A stretch of DNA of 64,000 nucleotides, from assembly GCA_036417435.1 (NCBI GenBank), contig CM070907.1, positions 54,606,001-54,670,000 on the forward strand, read 5' to 3'. The stretch is from Inia geoffrensis. Its lineage: Eukaryota > Chordata > Mammalia > Artiodactyla > Iniidae. Below the pieces are notes generated by a model. It worked only from the letters and a program-made list of their open reading frames with translations, had not been told where the DNA came from and did not search any database. The translations under genes were made by a program, and so were the position numbers. Shown piece by piece: positions 22,645-32,999 of this stretch; the stretch's first letter is position 1, and each line of letters opens with the position of its first letter.

Positions 22645-23325
22645 CAAGGGCGAAAGCTCTGGAGACCGATCTGGGTTAGAGATAGCGATTTAGGTCAGCA
22701 TCTAGATGGTAACTGACAGTGTTTGGGTCGATACAAGAAAACCAGGCACCCAAAATGCACAAAAGTAAGAGATTCTTATGGGTTAAAGGACAGAGAGAGC
22801 TCAGTTTGTGGGCAATGTTGAAAGGCGGAATTCCTGTTCACAGGGCAAGTGTCTTCAGGTTACTTTTTTGTTGTTGATGTTTCCATAACCTCATTCAAAA
22901 CAAAACAATCAACTTAGGGCCATTCAATTCATACTCAACCCACCTGAAATTTATTTTGTAACAACTTTCCAGGTGCTTAAGCAAGGGCTGATGACTCTGG
23001 TCATAAGTGTGGTGACTTACTTCCCAGGGTGTGGCATGTCTGGGGCTCGGGAGCTGACTTGGTAAACCTCAGCTGTCCTCTGTTTTTCCTGGAGCAAGTA
23101 CCCCTGGAGATCCTTCTGGGAAGGTTGGTGCGAGGGCTGCTGGCCCAGGACCTGTGCTGCAATTTAACCGGCCTGTCCTATCTTTTGTCAAGATTATTTG
23201 TCACAGTGTCCTAATTGATTAAGAAGCCAATCAGGCTAATTTTCCTGATTCCTCATTTCTCCCCACCTTGCCCCCAACAAAAAAAGTCTCCAGGCCAAAA
23301 ATCTATTCCCCCTAACACGTGGAAA
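22645..23325. other. No feature recognised
   Basis: No named repeat and no coding signal. Confidence 0.4.
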
Positions 23326-23329
23326 CATG

Positions 23330-24015
23330 TTATTCCCTCTCTTGAACACTTTTGTGGTCTCTAGGATAAAGCCCAAATGCCTTATCACAGCATATTAAGC
23401 CTCAATCTTTCCATCCTCGATCCCTGATAATTGCCTCCACCACTCCCCCATCTCTGTACACATGGGCAGCCACCCGGAATGTCTCATTCTGCCCACATTC
23501 CTCTTGCCCTTTCAAGCCCTTGCAGGCTGTTTTCTTGCCCAATAATGCTTTCTCCATCTCCTGCACTGACTGCCTACCCACACATACTCATTGCAGCCAG
23601 ATTCATTTGCTGGTCTTCCAGCAGCCAGGAATACCTGGAAACCCAGGAGCAGCCCACTTCCTACTTCTCCCTCAGTCCCTCCGCCCCCCATCCCCAGCCT
23701 CTCTCCAACTCCTGTTGATTCTATCCCCTAAACATCTGTAAATTTGTCCTCTCCTCTCTGTCACTCCTGATACTAACCAAATCACTGCAAGTCTCTTTAG
23801 GAGCCTCCATGTCTTCAGTCTTTCCCAATTCAATCAATCCATCCTCCCCTCTGCACATTTACCCAGGTCGATCTCTTCCTTAAAACCCTTTAGGTCCCTA
23901 AGGGAATCGTCCCTGCAGAACTCTCAAGCCTCATTTTCTACATTCCAGGAGTTGAGAAAATTCAAATCCAGTGTTGTCCACAGTCCTTTCTGTCCTGCAC
24001 AGCCCCTCTTCTGAG
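23330..24015 (+). mobile_element. L2 remnants
   Basis: gtctctaggataaagcccaa and gccttatcacagcatattaa, then cctctgcacatttacccagg-type and aaaaccctttaggtccctaa words, trace broken L2 ORF2-region pieces. Confidence 0.55.
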
Positions 24016-24029
24016 CTCCTGCAGGACCA

Positions 24030-24290
24030 GCCTGGCACAGTAGTTAAGAACATGGCCGCTGGCACCAGAGTGCCTAGATTCCAGCCTCTGCTCAGCCACT
24101 ATTAGCTGGGTGCTCTTGGGTGAAACCTCACCATGTCAGTTTCATTACTGGTAAATGAGAGCTAAAGGTAGCCCTCATTCATGGGGTTGTTAGAAAGATT
24201 TTAGAAGGTAATGTTGAAAAGTACTCAGAACAGTGTCAGGAACAGAATAAACATTACATAAGTGTTAACTATTATAATTGTTTGTTACAC
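24030..24290 (+). mobile_element. MIR, nearly full length
   Basis: ggcacagtagttaagaacat, gcaccagagtgcctagattc, ttcatggggttgttagaaag and agaacagtgtcaggaacaga are in MIR order. Confidence 0.87.
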
Positions 24291-24624
24291 CTCATTTCTA
24301 TGCTTGAAATGTGTCTATTTTGTCCTCTTCTATTGTCTAGAATAGTGCCAGAGACACGGGCAGCAGATGGCTGTGGCTAGAGTATGGGAGTGGGGGACAG
24401 ACTGTGAGAGGAAATACAGGGAGACTAGGGGCCAAGGAAGTTTAGCTACCTCAAGGAGTGTGAAATTGGCTTTTTGTTCTCTGTAATCCAAGTTTCATCT
24501 TAGTTTAGAAACAGGTCTTATGGGAGAATCAGGCCCAAATGTTCCCCAGTATCTTCCCTGTGCCTAGTGGACAGTATGATTCCCTGTGCTTCACCAAGGA
24601 GGCTTTCTCCTCCCTTCAGAGTAA

Positions 24625-24860
24625 TAATACCACAATACCCTGAGATGTACTGATCTCATTCCATTTCCAGGTACTGTATTTAGCAATTATTTTTTGAATT
24701 TAATCTAAGCATGAAGTGGGTACTACTGCTTCCCCATTTTATAGATGGGGAAACCTTAGAGAGGTTAAATTACAGCTTATTAAGAGGTGAGTTTGGGATA
24801 CAAGGTCATGTTTGCCACTTTCCAAAGCCAATACCCTTAACTGCTATTCAGGTTGCTTCA
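24625..24860 (-). mobile_element. MIR
   Basis: tccccattttatagatgggg, aaaccttagagaggttaaat and atacccttaactgctattca are in reverse MIR order. Confidence 0.85.
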
Positions 24861-24894
24861 TAAAAGTGGATTTGTCACCTAATCTGAAAAATAT

Positions 24895-25110
24895 CTGCAG
24901 ATTTGCTCACATGCTAGATCCAGTTCCGGGCACTGGGAACATAAATTGAATATAGGAGATCCTTTTTCTCCAGGAACTCATAGCTGCCTTGTGGGTACCA
25001 ATTAGTCAACAGGCAATGAAGCCAAGTGTGGGAAATGCACAGGGACCTGAAAGCAAGGGGAGGGAAGCACTAACTCTGCCTGAATAGCAGGGCTTGGGGT
25101 CCAGCCATAG
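24895..25110 (-). mobile_element. L2 fragment
   Basis: gatccagttccgggcactgg, gaacataaattgaatatagg and ctccaggaactcatagctgc match the reverse L2 3' part. Confidence 0.65.
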
Positions 25111-25326
25111 AAGTGGCAGTTAAGTCTCAAAGTCTGGGATTGGGAGTGATGATCACACTAATGATGTTTCTGGAAACAAAAGCAACGGCAGGTGCATAAA
25201 ACATTTATTCTTTAATGCTTATCATGTACTGTAAGTGACAACTGGAAGCTCCAAAATGATCTGTATTATTTTATTCTATTTTAACAAAACAAATACATGT
25301 CTATGGCTTAATAAAACATACACACA

Positions 25327-25528
25327 TGGGCTTCCCTGGTGGCGCAGTGGTTGAGAGTCCGCCTGCCGATGCAGGAGACTGGGTTTGTGCCCCGGTCCGG
25401 GAGGATCCCACATGCTGCGGAGCGGCTGGGCCCGTGAGCCATGGCCGCTGAGCCTGCGCGTCCGGAGCCTGTGCTCCGCAACGGGAGAAGCCACAACAGT
25501 GAGAGGCCCGCGTACTGCAAAAAAAAAA
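25327..25528 (+). mobile_element. CHR-type SINE, short class
   Basis: Complete copy from gggcttccctggtggcgcag to gcccgcgtactgcaaaaaa. Flanking atacacaca copies at 25,318 and 25,529 fit a target duplication. Confidence 0.93.
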
Positions 25529-25669
25529 ATACACACAGAAAAATGTTTGGCCAGTTATATACCAAAATATCAGTATTATCAGTGGTTACTACCAAGTGAT
25601 GAAATTTCAAGTAATTCTTTATATGTACATTTTTTATTGTGGATTATATTTGTATAAATACATTTTATA

Positions 25670-26480
25670 TTATGAAACAATTTTACTGTAGAAATGTAAA
25701 TTGGTACAACCACTTTAGAAAACTATTTGGTGTTATCTAATAAATTTGAAGATGCAAAGACACTTCCATTCACAGGTAACATGTTAAAGAAACTTTTGCA
25801 CATGTGTATCAGATTTGTAAAAATGAAGGTTCAGGGTAGAATTGGTTATAATAGCAAAAATGGGAAAAAATTTACATCCATTTCAGGAAAATGGATAAAT
25901 CCACTGTGGCTGTCATACAAGAGAAGACTTCTTTTATTTTTAATTTAAATTTTTTTTTTTTTTTTTTTTTTGGCCACGCTGCTTGCAGGATCTTAGTTCC
26001 CCAACCAGGGATCGAACCCTGGCCCACAGCAGTAAAAGCACAGTGTCCTAACCACTGGGCCACCAGGGAATTCCCCAGAAGACTTATTATAAAAGACTAA
26101 AAATGAAGAAACTACAGATTTATGGCATAACATGGATGACTCTTAAAAGAATAATGTGGAGCTTAAAAAAGCAAATCTCAGAAGAATACGTATTTTATGA
26201 GTCCATTTTTATAAAATTCAAAAACATACAAAATTTATGCTCAGGGTTACATTCATGTGATAAAAGTATATAGAAAAGTAAAGGAATGATAAAAACAAAA
26301 TTCAGGAAGGTGGTTGCTTCTGGAAGGAGGAAAGTGATGAGATTGGAGAAGGACACACAAGGGCTTAAGGAATCGAGTTCTATCCCTTAAGCTAGGTGGT
26401 GGCTATATCAAGATTCACTTCATTATTATTCTTGATTATTTTATATATTTCATAATAAAACTTTTCCTCATCTATATTGT
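25670..26480 (+). mobile_element. Old L1 3' region, split by a SINE
   Basis: ggtacaaccactttagaaaa, ataatagcaaaaatgggaaa and catttcaggaaaatggataa precede the SINE; gacttattataaaagactaa and ggaaggtggttgcttctgga follow. It reads as L1 on the plus strand, opposite to most L1 here. Confidence 0.65.
25931..26076 (-). mobile_element. Short tRNA-derived SINE
   Basis: Poly-T then ggccacgctgcttgcaggat through caccagggaattccc. Flanks agaagactt at 25,922-25,930 and 26,077-26,085 are identical. Confidence 0.92.
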
Positions 26481-26579
26481 TAATTTTTTCATAATGAATG
26501 TGTATTGCTTGTTATATTAAACAGAGAAAGTAAATAACAAATGTAGTAACACTTAAAAAATTCTTCTCTTGTACCTTTT

Positions 26580-26785
26580 CCATTCTTGTCTTTTTATGTC
26601 ATTCATTCACCACATATTCATTGAGGACTTAATCTGTATCAAACTGTATGTTGGGGATACAGTGGTGTTACATGGTGCCTGTACTTGTGGAGCTTACCTT
26701 CATGTGTGCCCTCCATATCCCTATAATATTCTCAGAGTTAGGCTTCATTCTCAATATTTTACAAATTCGTTAGCAGTTTTTCTTA
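26580..26785 (-). mobile_element. L2 3' end
   Basis: tcattcattcaccacatatt, cattgaggacttaatctgta and gttggggatacagtggtgtt match the reverse L2 3' end. Confidence 0.7.
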
Positions 26786-27058
26786 ACATAGCTGTTAAGC
26801 ACCCATGCTCTGAAGCTAGAAGGCCTAAATTCAAATCCTGGCTCTGCTGACAGCTAGTCATGTATATTCAGGCAAGTTACTCAACCTTCTTGTACTTTAA
26901 TGTCCCTAACTATGAAATGGGGAAAAGAACAGTATCTAAATACCTCATAGGGTTGTTGTAAGATTTAACTAAGTTAATGTATATAAAGGACTCAGAACAG
27001 GGCCTGGCCCATGGTTAAATGTTTAATAAACGTTACCTTATTATTATTATTGTTCTAT
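26785..27058 (+). mobile_element. MIR, nearly full length
   Basis: tagctgttaagcacccatgc, ttcaaatcctggctctgctg, cctcatagggttgttgtaag and ggcctggcccatggttaaat are in MIR order, ending in (TTA)n. Confidence 0.92.
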
Positions 27059-27059
27059 G

Positions 27060-27615
27060 ACTATTCCCTGAGCACCAATTCTGTGTCAGACCTAAGTGAG
27101 GGACTGGAAGGAGATAGGGAGGTAGAATGCGACAGGGGCTGGAGACCAACTCCTAAACAGACTACTGTGAGGGGTGAGAAGGGCTATGGTGGAAAGAAAC
27201 CCAAGGGCTGCAGGAACATAGAGAGGCACCAACCCAGGCTGGCTGTCAGAAGACTCTTCCCAGAGAGGCTTGAGGCTGTGTCCCCAGGTTGCAGTCTATT
27301 GCATTTGGGTGATGCTCTAATATCCCCTATGAATGGGGGCTAGGAAGTGTTGATAGGCTGCCATGACTGTGCCTCGCTGTTAGAGAGGCCAGGAGGTAAC
27401 TTGTAGATCATAAGGTCACTTAATCTGTGGTGAGCCTACACACTCAGTCTTGGTGGATTCAAATTTTCCTTTGCAGTTATGAAGTTATGGCGCAATGTAT
27501 CTCATGTGGAAAAAATGGATTACAGCTGGGATTTCTTTCGTTGTTTTGGGAACTAGTAGAAAGGGTTTCCAGTAGGAATCTGGCTCAAAGCTTTCAAATT
27601 TGGGTTCTCATTTGT
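27060..27615. other. No feature recognised
   Basis: A 110-codon frame crosses from the MIR into this stretch without known content. No named repeat. Confidence 0.4.
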
Positions 27616-27619
27616 TAGT

Positions 27620-27950
27620 TGAAAAATAAATATAGGCTTTGGAAGTAACCTACATACCTAGAAGTAAGGGAGTAGTAACATGGATATTTAATAATTAAGT
27701 AAATTGTGGTTTATCTATAAAATTGAATATAACTATTAATATATTTACAAGGATTTTTTAATGGCATGAGAAATGCTCATGAAAAATATGCTGTATAAAG
27801 GCATTATTAACTCTATCATGTGAAAAATAATCCATAGATAAAATGCTTGAAGAAAATATACTTAAAGGTTGACAATGGTTATTGCTAGTTGGTGAGATTA
27901 TAGGTGATTTCCTTTAGTTTTTACACTTTTTTGGATATTTTCTAATTTTT
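27620..27950 (+). mobile_element. Old L1/HAL1 fragment
   Basis: gtagtaacatggatatttaa, taaattgtggtttatctata and ttgacaatggttattgctag resemble the 3' part of old L1-type elements. Confidence 0.55.
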
Positions 27951-28056
27951 CAAACATGAGAATGTATTTCAAAGACAGCTTTATTAAGACATAAGTCACA
28001 TACCACACAGTTCCACTATTTAGAACCTTTAGTGTACAATTTAAAATACACAGTTC

Positions 28057-28405
28057 AGACTTCCCTGGTGGCACAGTGGTTAAGAATCCGCCTGCCAATG
28101 CAGGGGACATGGGTTCGAGCCCTGGTCCCGGAAGATCGCACATGCCGCGGAGCAACTAAGCCCGTGACCCACAACTACTGAGCCTGTGCGCTAGAGCCCA
28201 CAAACCACAACTCCTGAGCCCACATGCCACAACTACTGAAGCCTGCACACCTGGAGCCCGTGCTCCGCAACAAGAAAGGCAACCACAACGAGAAGCCCCC
28301 GCACCGCGACGAAGATTGCAACTAGAGAAAGCCCAAGCCCACACACAGCAACAAAGACCCAAAACAGCCAAAAATAAAAATAAATTAATTAATTTTTTAA
28401 AAAGT
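28057..28405 (+). mobile_element. CHR-type SINE, long class
   Basis: Head agacttccctggtggcacag, repeated cacaactactgagcc-type units, tail ccaaaaataaaaataaatta. Flanking atacacagttca and tatacaattca copies are imperfect. It is inserted in old L1. Confidence 0.92.
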
Positions 28406-28877
28406 ATACAATTCATTTTATTTGTTGTTGCATATTTACAGAGTTGTGCAACCATTACCACAAACTAATTTTAGAACACTTTCATCATCCCCGAAGAAAC
28501 CAGTGTGTGCCCACTAGCAGTCACTCTGCATTCCTATTCCCTCTCTCAGCCAACAACTGATTTATTTTCTATTCTATAGATTTGCCTGCTCTGGATGTTT
28601 TGTATAAACAGAATCATACAATACGTACCCTTTAGTGTTTGACTTCTTTGATGCAGCATAGTTTTCTAGGCTCATCCACGTTGTAACATGTATCAGTATT
28701 TCATTTCTTTTTATTGCCAAATAATATTCCGTTGTATGGATATTCCACATTTTATTAATTCATTTATCAGTTGATGGAATTTGCTTTGTTTCCACTTTTT
28801 GGCTATTGAGAGTAATGCTGCTATGAACATCCTTATACAATTTTTTGTGGACATATGTTTCAAGTCTTTTGAAGTAG

Positions 28878-28880
<3 letters not shown>

Positions 28881-28914
<34 letters not shown>
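28881..28914. repeat. (TA)n microsatellite
   Basis: A pure TA run of about 17 units inside the old L1. Confidence 0.95.
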
Positions 28915-28917
<3 letters not shown>

Positions 28918-29060
28918 AAAAGTAGAATTGTTAGGTCATATGGTAATTCCACTTAGCATTTTAAGGAACTGTTTTTCAAAGTGGCTGCATCATTTTACAT
29001 ACCAGCAATGTATGAGTGTTCTAATTTCTCCATATCTTTGTTAACAATTGCTAGTTTGTC

Positions 29061-29281
29061 TATTTACTTATTTATTTGGCTCCATGTGGTCTTAGTTGCA
29101 GCACACAGGATCTTCATTGTGGTGTGGGGAATCTTTACTTGCGGCATGTGGGAACTTTAGTTTTGCCATGTGAACTCTTAGTTGCGGCATGTGGGATCTA
29201 GTTCCCTGACCAGGGATCAAACCAGGGGCCCCTGCATTGGGAGTACAGAGCCTTAGACCCTGGACCACGAGGGAAGTCCCA
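29061..29281 (-). mobile_element. CHR-related SINE
   Basis: Reverse copy from an (ATTT) tail and ggctccatgtggtcttagtt to accacgagggaagtccc. Short tttgtct flanks are present on both sides. It is inserted in L1. Confidence 0.88.
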
Positions 29282-29344
29282 TATTGTTTGTCTTTTTGAT
29301 TATAGCCATCTTAGTGTGTGTGAAGCAGCATATGATGGTGGGTT

Positions 29345-29637
29345 ATTTTTTTTGAATTTTAATTATTTTTTATACAGCAGGTTCTTATTAGTTGTCTATT
29401 TTATACATATTAGTGTATACATGTCAATCCCAATCTCCCAATTCATCCCCCCTCCCACTTTCCCCCCTTGGTGTCCATACGTTTGTTCTCTACATCTGTG
29501 TCTCTATTTCTGCCTTACAAACCGGTCCATCTGTACCATTTTTCTAGATTTCACATATGTGCGTTAATATACAATATTTGTTTTTCTCTTTCTGATTTAC
29601 TTCACTCTGTATGACAGTCTCTAGGTCCATCCACGTC
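29345..29637 (-). mobile_element. Younger L1 3' end nested in older L1
   Basis: tttatacagcaggttcttat, cccccttggtgtccatacgt and ctgtatgacagtctctaggt match, nearly base for base, the 3' end of the better-preserved L1 at 50.5 kb. It is 5'-truncated to about 290 bases. Confidence 0.88.
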
Positions 29638-30369
29638 TCTGATTGTGGTTTTGATTTGCATTTCTACTATGGCAAATATGAACATCTTTTCATGTGATTA
29701 TAGGCCACTTGTATATCTTGCTTGGGGAAATGTCTATTCAGTTGCTTTCCCCATTTTTGGGGGTTATTTTTCTTTTTTTGAGTCATAGGAGTTCTTTATA
29801 TATTCAGAATATGTCTCTTATCAGATATATGATTTGCAAATGTTTTCTCCTATGTTTGGTATCATTTGTATCAAAAGTTTTAAATTTTGTTGAAGTCCAG
29901 TTCATCTATTTTTTCTTTTGTCACCTGTGTTTTTGGTATTTTATAAAAGAAACTATTGTCTAACCCTAGGTTACACAATAGATTTACTTTTATATAAACT
30001 TCTAAGAGTTTATAGTTTTAGCTCGTACATGTAAGTCTATGATCTATTTTGAGTTAAATTTTGTTTATTATGGCAGGAAGCAATCTAATTTCATTCTTTT
30101 GCATATTGATAACCAGTTGTCACAGCACCAGTTGTTGAAAAGACTATTCGTTTCCTTGGCATCCTTTTTGAGAATCAACTGACCATAAATTTACAGTTTT
30201 TATTTCTCGAGTCTCAATTCTATTCCATTGATCTACATGTTTATCCTTATGCCAGTACTACACTGTCTTGATTAGTGTAGGTTTGTATTAAGTGTTGAAA
30301 TCGGGAAGTGTAAGTCCTCCAATTTTGTTCTTTTTCAAGATAGTTTTGGCTGTTCTGGGTTCCTTACAT

Positions 30370-31335
30370 TTCCATGCATTGCATTTATACTGGCGGGGGG
30401 TAGTTTTTTAGAAAAGAGAGAAAGGAGGACAGACATTGCTGAAGGACCTATGAAATACATTTGTGTTTTCTGAGTGATATTACTGCAGTGCACCTTTTGC
30501 CTTGGTGAGAAAAATTAATTTTTCTCCTCTAAATTTTGTCCTGGTCATGGTAGGTCCCACCTCCCTGTAACTGTTGATGTGACAAGGTATTAATTTAGCC
30601 AAGACCTCATCCCCTGCTTTGAGTCATTTGGCTGAGTTAGGGGTTCTTTCCACATAAGGGCTCCCGCAAAACCTTAATTTTTGCTTTACTCCTAGCAAGT
30701 ATTATCACAATCTACGGTTGCAGTCTCTACAGTTTTTATTGCACTCTCATCAGCAAATCACTTTTAGTATGTATTTCTGCATATTCATTATGAGTATACA
30801 AATATATGTATATTTATTCATTTATAAATTACATACACTTATGATTAATATACATATTAAGAATACACATGAGACAGAAATTTTAGAGGACAAGATTAAA
30901 AATGACTAGAAATAGAAGTTTTCCCACACCTCAATTTTATTAATCTCTTCGGAGACTGCCATCTTGAATCTTTACTGTTTACCTCCATGTGTTCCTAGCA
31001 CTCAGCCAAAGGCAGGGTACATAGCAGAAGCTCAACGTCTGCTGTTCAAAAGAAAAATTTTGATATCCCACTATTTCTATTAAAACACAGCCTCTATTCC
31101 TAGGTTTTGCACCCTGCAAGTAAAGGTTCTGCCTCTGTCATCCGGTAGGTCACTTTGTATAGAGGCTGTGTGGGTGCCTCATCTCTCCTTGTTATTTTTT
31201 TTTTTACCTTCAATTACACCTTAATTGACTTATTTCTTTAGAAAATAGCAGTTGTGTCATCCTTAACTATACTCTTCATTTCAAACTGCTTGGTCAGGCG
31301 GAGCTCTGGGTGTTAGTACCATAAAGAATGGAAAT
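30370..31335. other. No feature recognised
   Basis: No coding signal. Possible old repeat around 30,420-30,720 could not be assigned. Confidence 0.4.
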
Positions 31336-31339
31336 CAAA

Positions 31340-31700
31340 CTTTCAGATCAGGATGTATCTATCACTGGAGGATGTGAACAAAGGTCAAGGGAGCTCTTGG
31401 GGGCGAGAGTCAGGGAGGGTTTCAGAAAGTTGGATTCTAAAGGACCAGTGGAAATTAGCTAAATGGAGAAGAGAGGAAGGCAGGCAGTCCCAGCTGAACT
31501 GCAGGAGCAAAGGCAGGAAGATGGGAGTGGACCCTGCACATTCTGAGCTAGGGAAGAGTTTGGTGTAACTGAACACAAGGGGTAAGGGGCGGTTGCATTT
31601 GTGTTTTAAAAAGATCCTTCCAGCAGCTCTGTGAAGTATGAGGGTCTTGAGGCTGGTAGTAGGGGAGGCTGTTGGTTGCCTTAAGAGTAGGACACAATTA
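31340..31700 (-). mobile_element. Probable L2 fragment
   Basis: gcaggagcaaaggcaggaag, aaagatccttccagcagctc and gaggctggtagtaggggagg have the L2 character seen at 9.6-10.2 kb. Confidence 0.5.
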
Positions 31701-32041
31701 TAGATTGCTAGAAGGTAGAAACTTCTGAGCTTGGAAGCCCAAACGGAAGCAGGTAAACTCTGCTTTAGTGCTCTGGCTGCACTGTTTTAGGATCCCTAAG
31801 TCCCCCACCCTCCTTCTTTTTGCTCGGTCCGGGGTTTGTTGCCCTTTCCCTTTGTTCCCAGGTGACACTTATACCTTTATCAGAAAATTATTATTTCCTG
31901 GGAGTCCCCATTGGGGCTGGGAGTATTCGGTTTCTGAGCTTCTTTTCAGGCCTGCGGCCGAAGAAAGACACTGAGGTGCCTCTCTGCACTGGTTTCATCA
32001 AGCCAGGGCTTGATTGAAGACTTCATCCCACCCCCGCCGCA

Positions 32042-32092
32042 GTAAAATCAACCCCCCCAGCCCCCCCCCCCCCCCCCCCCAACACACACACA
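32042..32092. repeat. Poly-C tract with adjoining (AC)n
   Basis: Twenty consecutive C at 32,061-32,080, preceded by a C7 run and followed by acacacacacac. It sits just upstream of the ACER3 CpG island. Confidence 0.95.
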
Positions 32093-32149
32093 CTGAAGCT
32101 CTAGCAACCAGAGAGAAAACAGCCTCGGGGATGTCAGGATCGCCCAACC

Positions 32150-32800
32150 CACAGTCAAGGGCGTGTCGAGGCGGGGCCGGTGGCCCAGCTCACACCCTTT
32201 CCCTGGGAATGAGGGGGCAGGGCAGTCCCGGCGCCCTCCGGCTGGGCCCTGCGCCGGCCGCGGTGGGCGGGGTCTCCGGCCGGGCGGGTCTCTGACGGCG
32301 CCGGGCCCCGCCCCTCGGGGAGGGAGAGCGGGTGGAGTGCGAGGCTAGCGCGCCAGCAGGGCCAGAGCCGGCCTGGGAACCCGCGGAACCAAGCACAACG
32401 AGCGGAGCGCCTGGGCGGCGGCGGCGGCGCACGCTATGGCTCCGGCCGGAGACCGCGAGGGCTACTGGGGCCCCACGACCTCCACGCTGGACTGGTGCGA
32501 GGAGAACTACACGGTGACCTGGTACATCGCCGAGTTCTGTGAGTGCGGGTGCCGGCCTGAGGCGGGAGCGAGGGAGGGAGGGCGCCGGTCTGAAGGGGAG
32601 ACGCCGCGTGAGGAAGGGAGAGGGCGGACCTGGCCGCCGGGGGAGGCACGGGGCCTGGCCGGGGGAGGTGGCGTGGGGAGACCGGCCAGGGGACAGGAAC
32701 GGGAATGCTGCGGAGGAAGGCAGCAGCTAGGGGAATCCAGTGTGGCGGGTGAGGAGGGCCGGTCTGGACGGGTTGAGGGGGGGCCTCGAGGTAGGTTGGG
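32150..32800 (+). promoter_or_regulatory. ACER3: ACER3 CpG island promoter and 5' UTR
   Basis: This stretch is far richer in G+C and CpG than its surroundings and spans the ACER3 start codon. It holds GC boxes such as gggcgggg at about 32,265 and ccccgcccc at about 32,306, which are Sp1/KLF-type sites. No TATA box is evident, as expected of a broadly expressed CpG-island promoter. A (GGC) run at 32,415-32,429 lies just before the ATG, and I see no ATG between about 32,330 and the start codon. The exact transcription start cannot be fixed from sequence, but it probably lies within 32,200-32,400. Confidence 0.85.
32436..32538 (+). CDS. ACER3: ACER3 (alkaline ceramidase 3), coding exon 1
   Basis: This exon encodes the first 34 residues plus one base of codon 35 of alkaline ceramidase 3. 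ACER3 is an ER/Golgi seven-transmembrane enzyme that hydrolyses long-chain, mainly unsaturated, ceramides to sphingosine and fatty acid at alkaline pH. The peptide begins [20 protein letters not shown] and ends WYIAEF, and I recognise it as the conserved ACER3 N-terminus. Residues D19, W20, E22, N24 and E33, known from the family structure to bind a calcium ion next to the zinc site, are all present. The start has a purine at -3 and G at +4. The exon ends in T followed by GTGAGTG, a strong donor, and codon 35 would be completed as Trp by the next exon (phase 1), as in the known protein. Zinc ligands and membrane helices are in later exons outside the window. The reading frame stays open into the intron only because the intron start is GC-rich. 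Confidence 0.96.
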
Positions 32801-32999
32801 GGGTGGAAGAGATGTGGAGAGCCCCTGCTTGACCTTAGGAGAAGCCTGAGGGGCAGGGTTGGGAATGGGGATTTCGCTGCCTGAAGGGCAAGTGGGGGCA
32901 GACCGAGTAGAGCTTGGGACAGTGGGGGACTCTGCTCATTTGAATGAGGGCCCGGGACACCTGCGCCTACTGTTGCTGCCACCACCTTCATCGCAAGGG

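Larger units (their letters stand above)
27960..30365 (-). mobile_element. Old L1, composite with three nested insertions
   Basis: Minus-strand L1 words run from ctttattaagacataagtca through tctggatgttttgtataaac, ctgctatgaacatccttata and ttgatctacatgtttatcct to ttggctgttctgggttcctt. Two SINEs and a younger L1 end interrupt it. All frames are broken. Confidence 0.82.

Noticed and set aside
1..32000. Expected upstream neighbour TSKU
   Set aside because: In mammals TSKU lies upstream of ACER3, but no leucine-rich-repeat frame of about 350 codons is present, so it is probably left of the window.
32436..32849. A 137-codon frame starting at the ACER3 ATG
   Set aside because: Only the first 34 codons match ACER3. 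The rest reads through the consensus donor GTGAGTG into the GC-rich start of intron 1.
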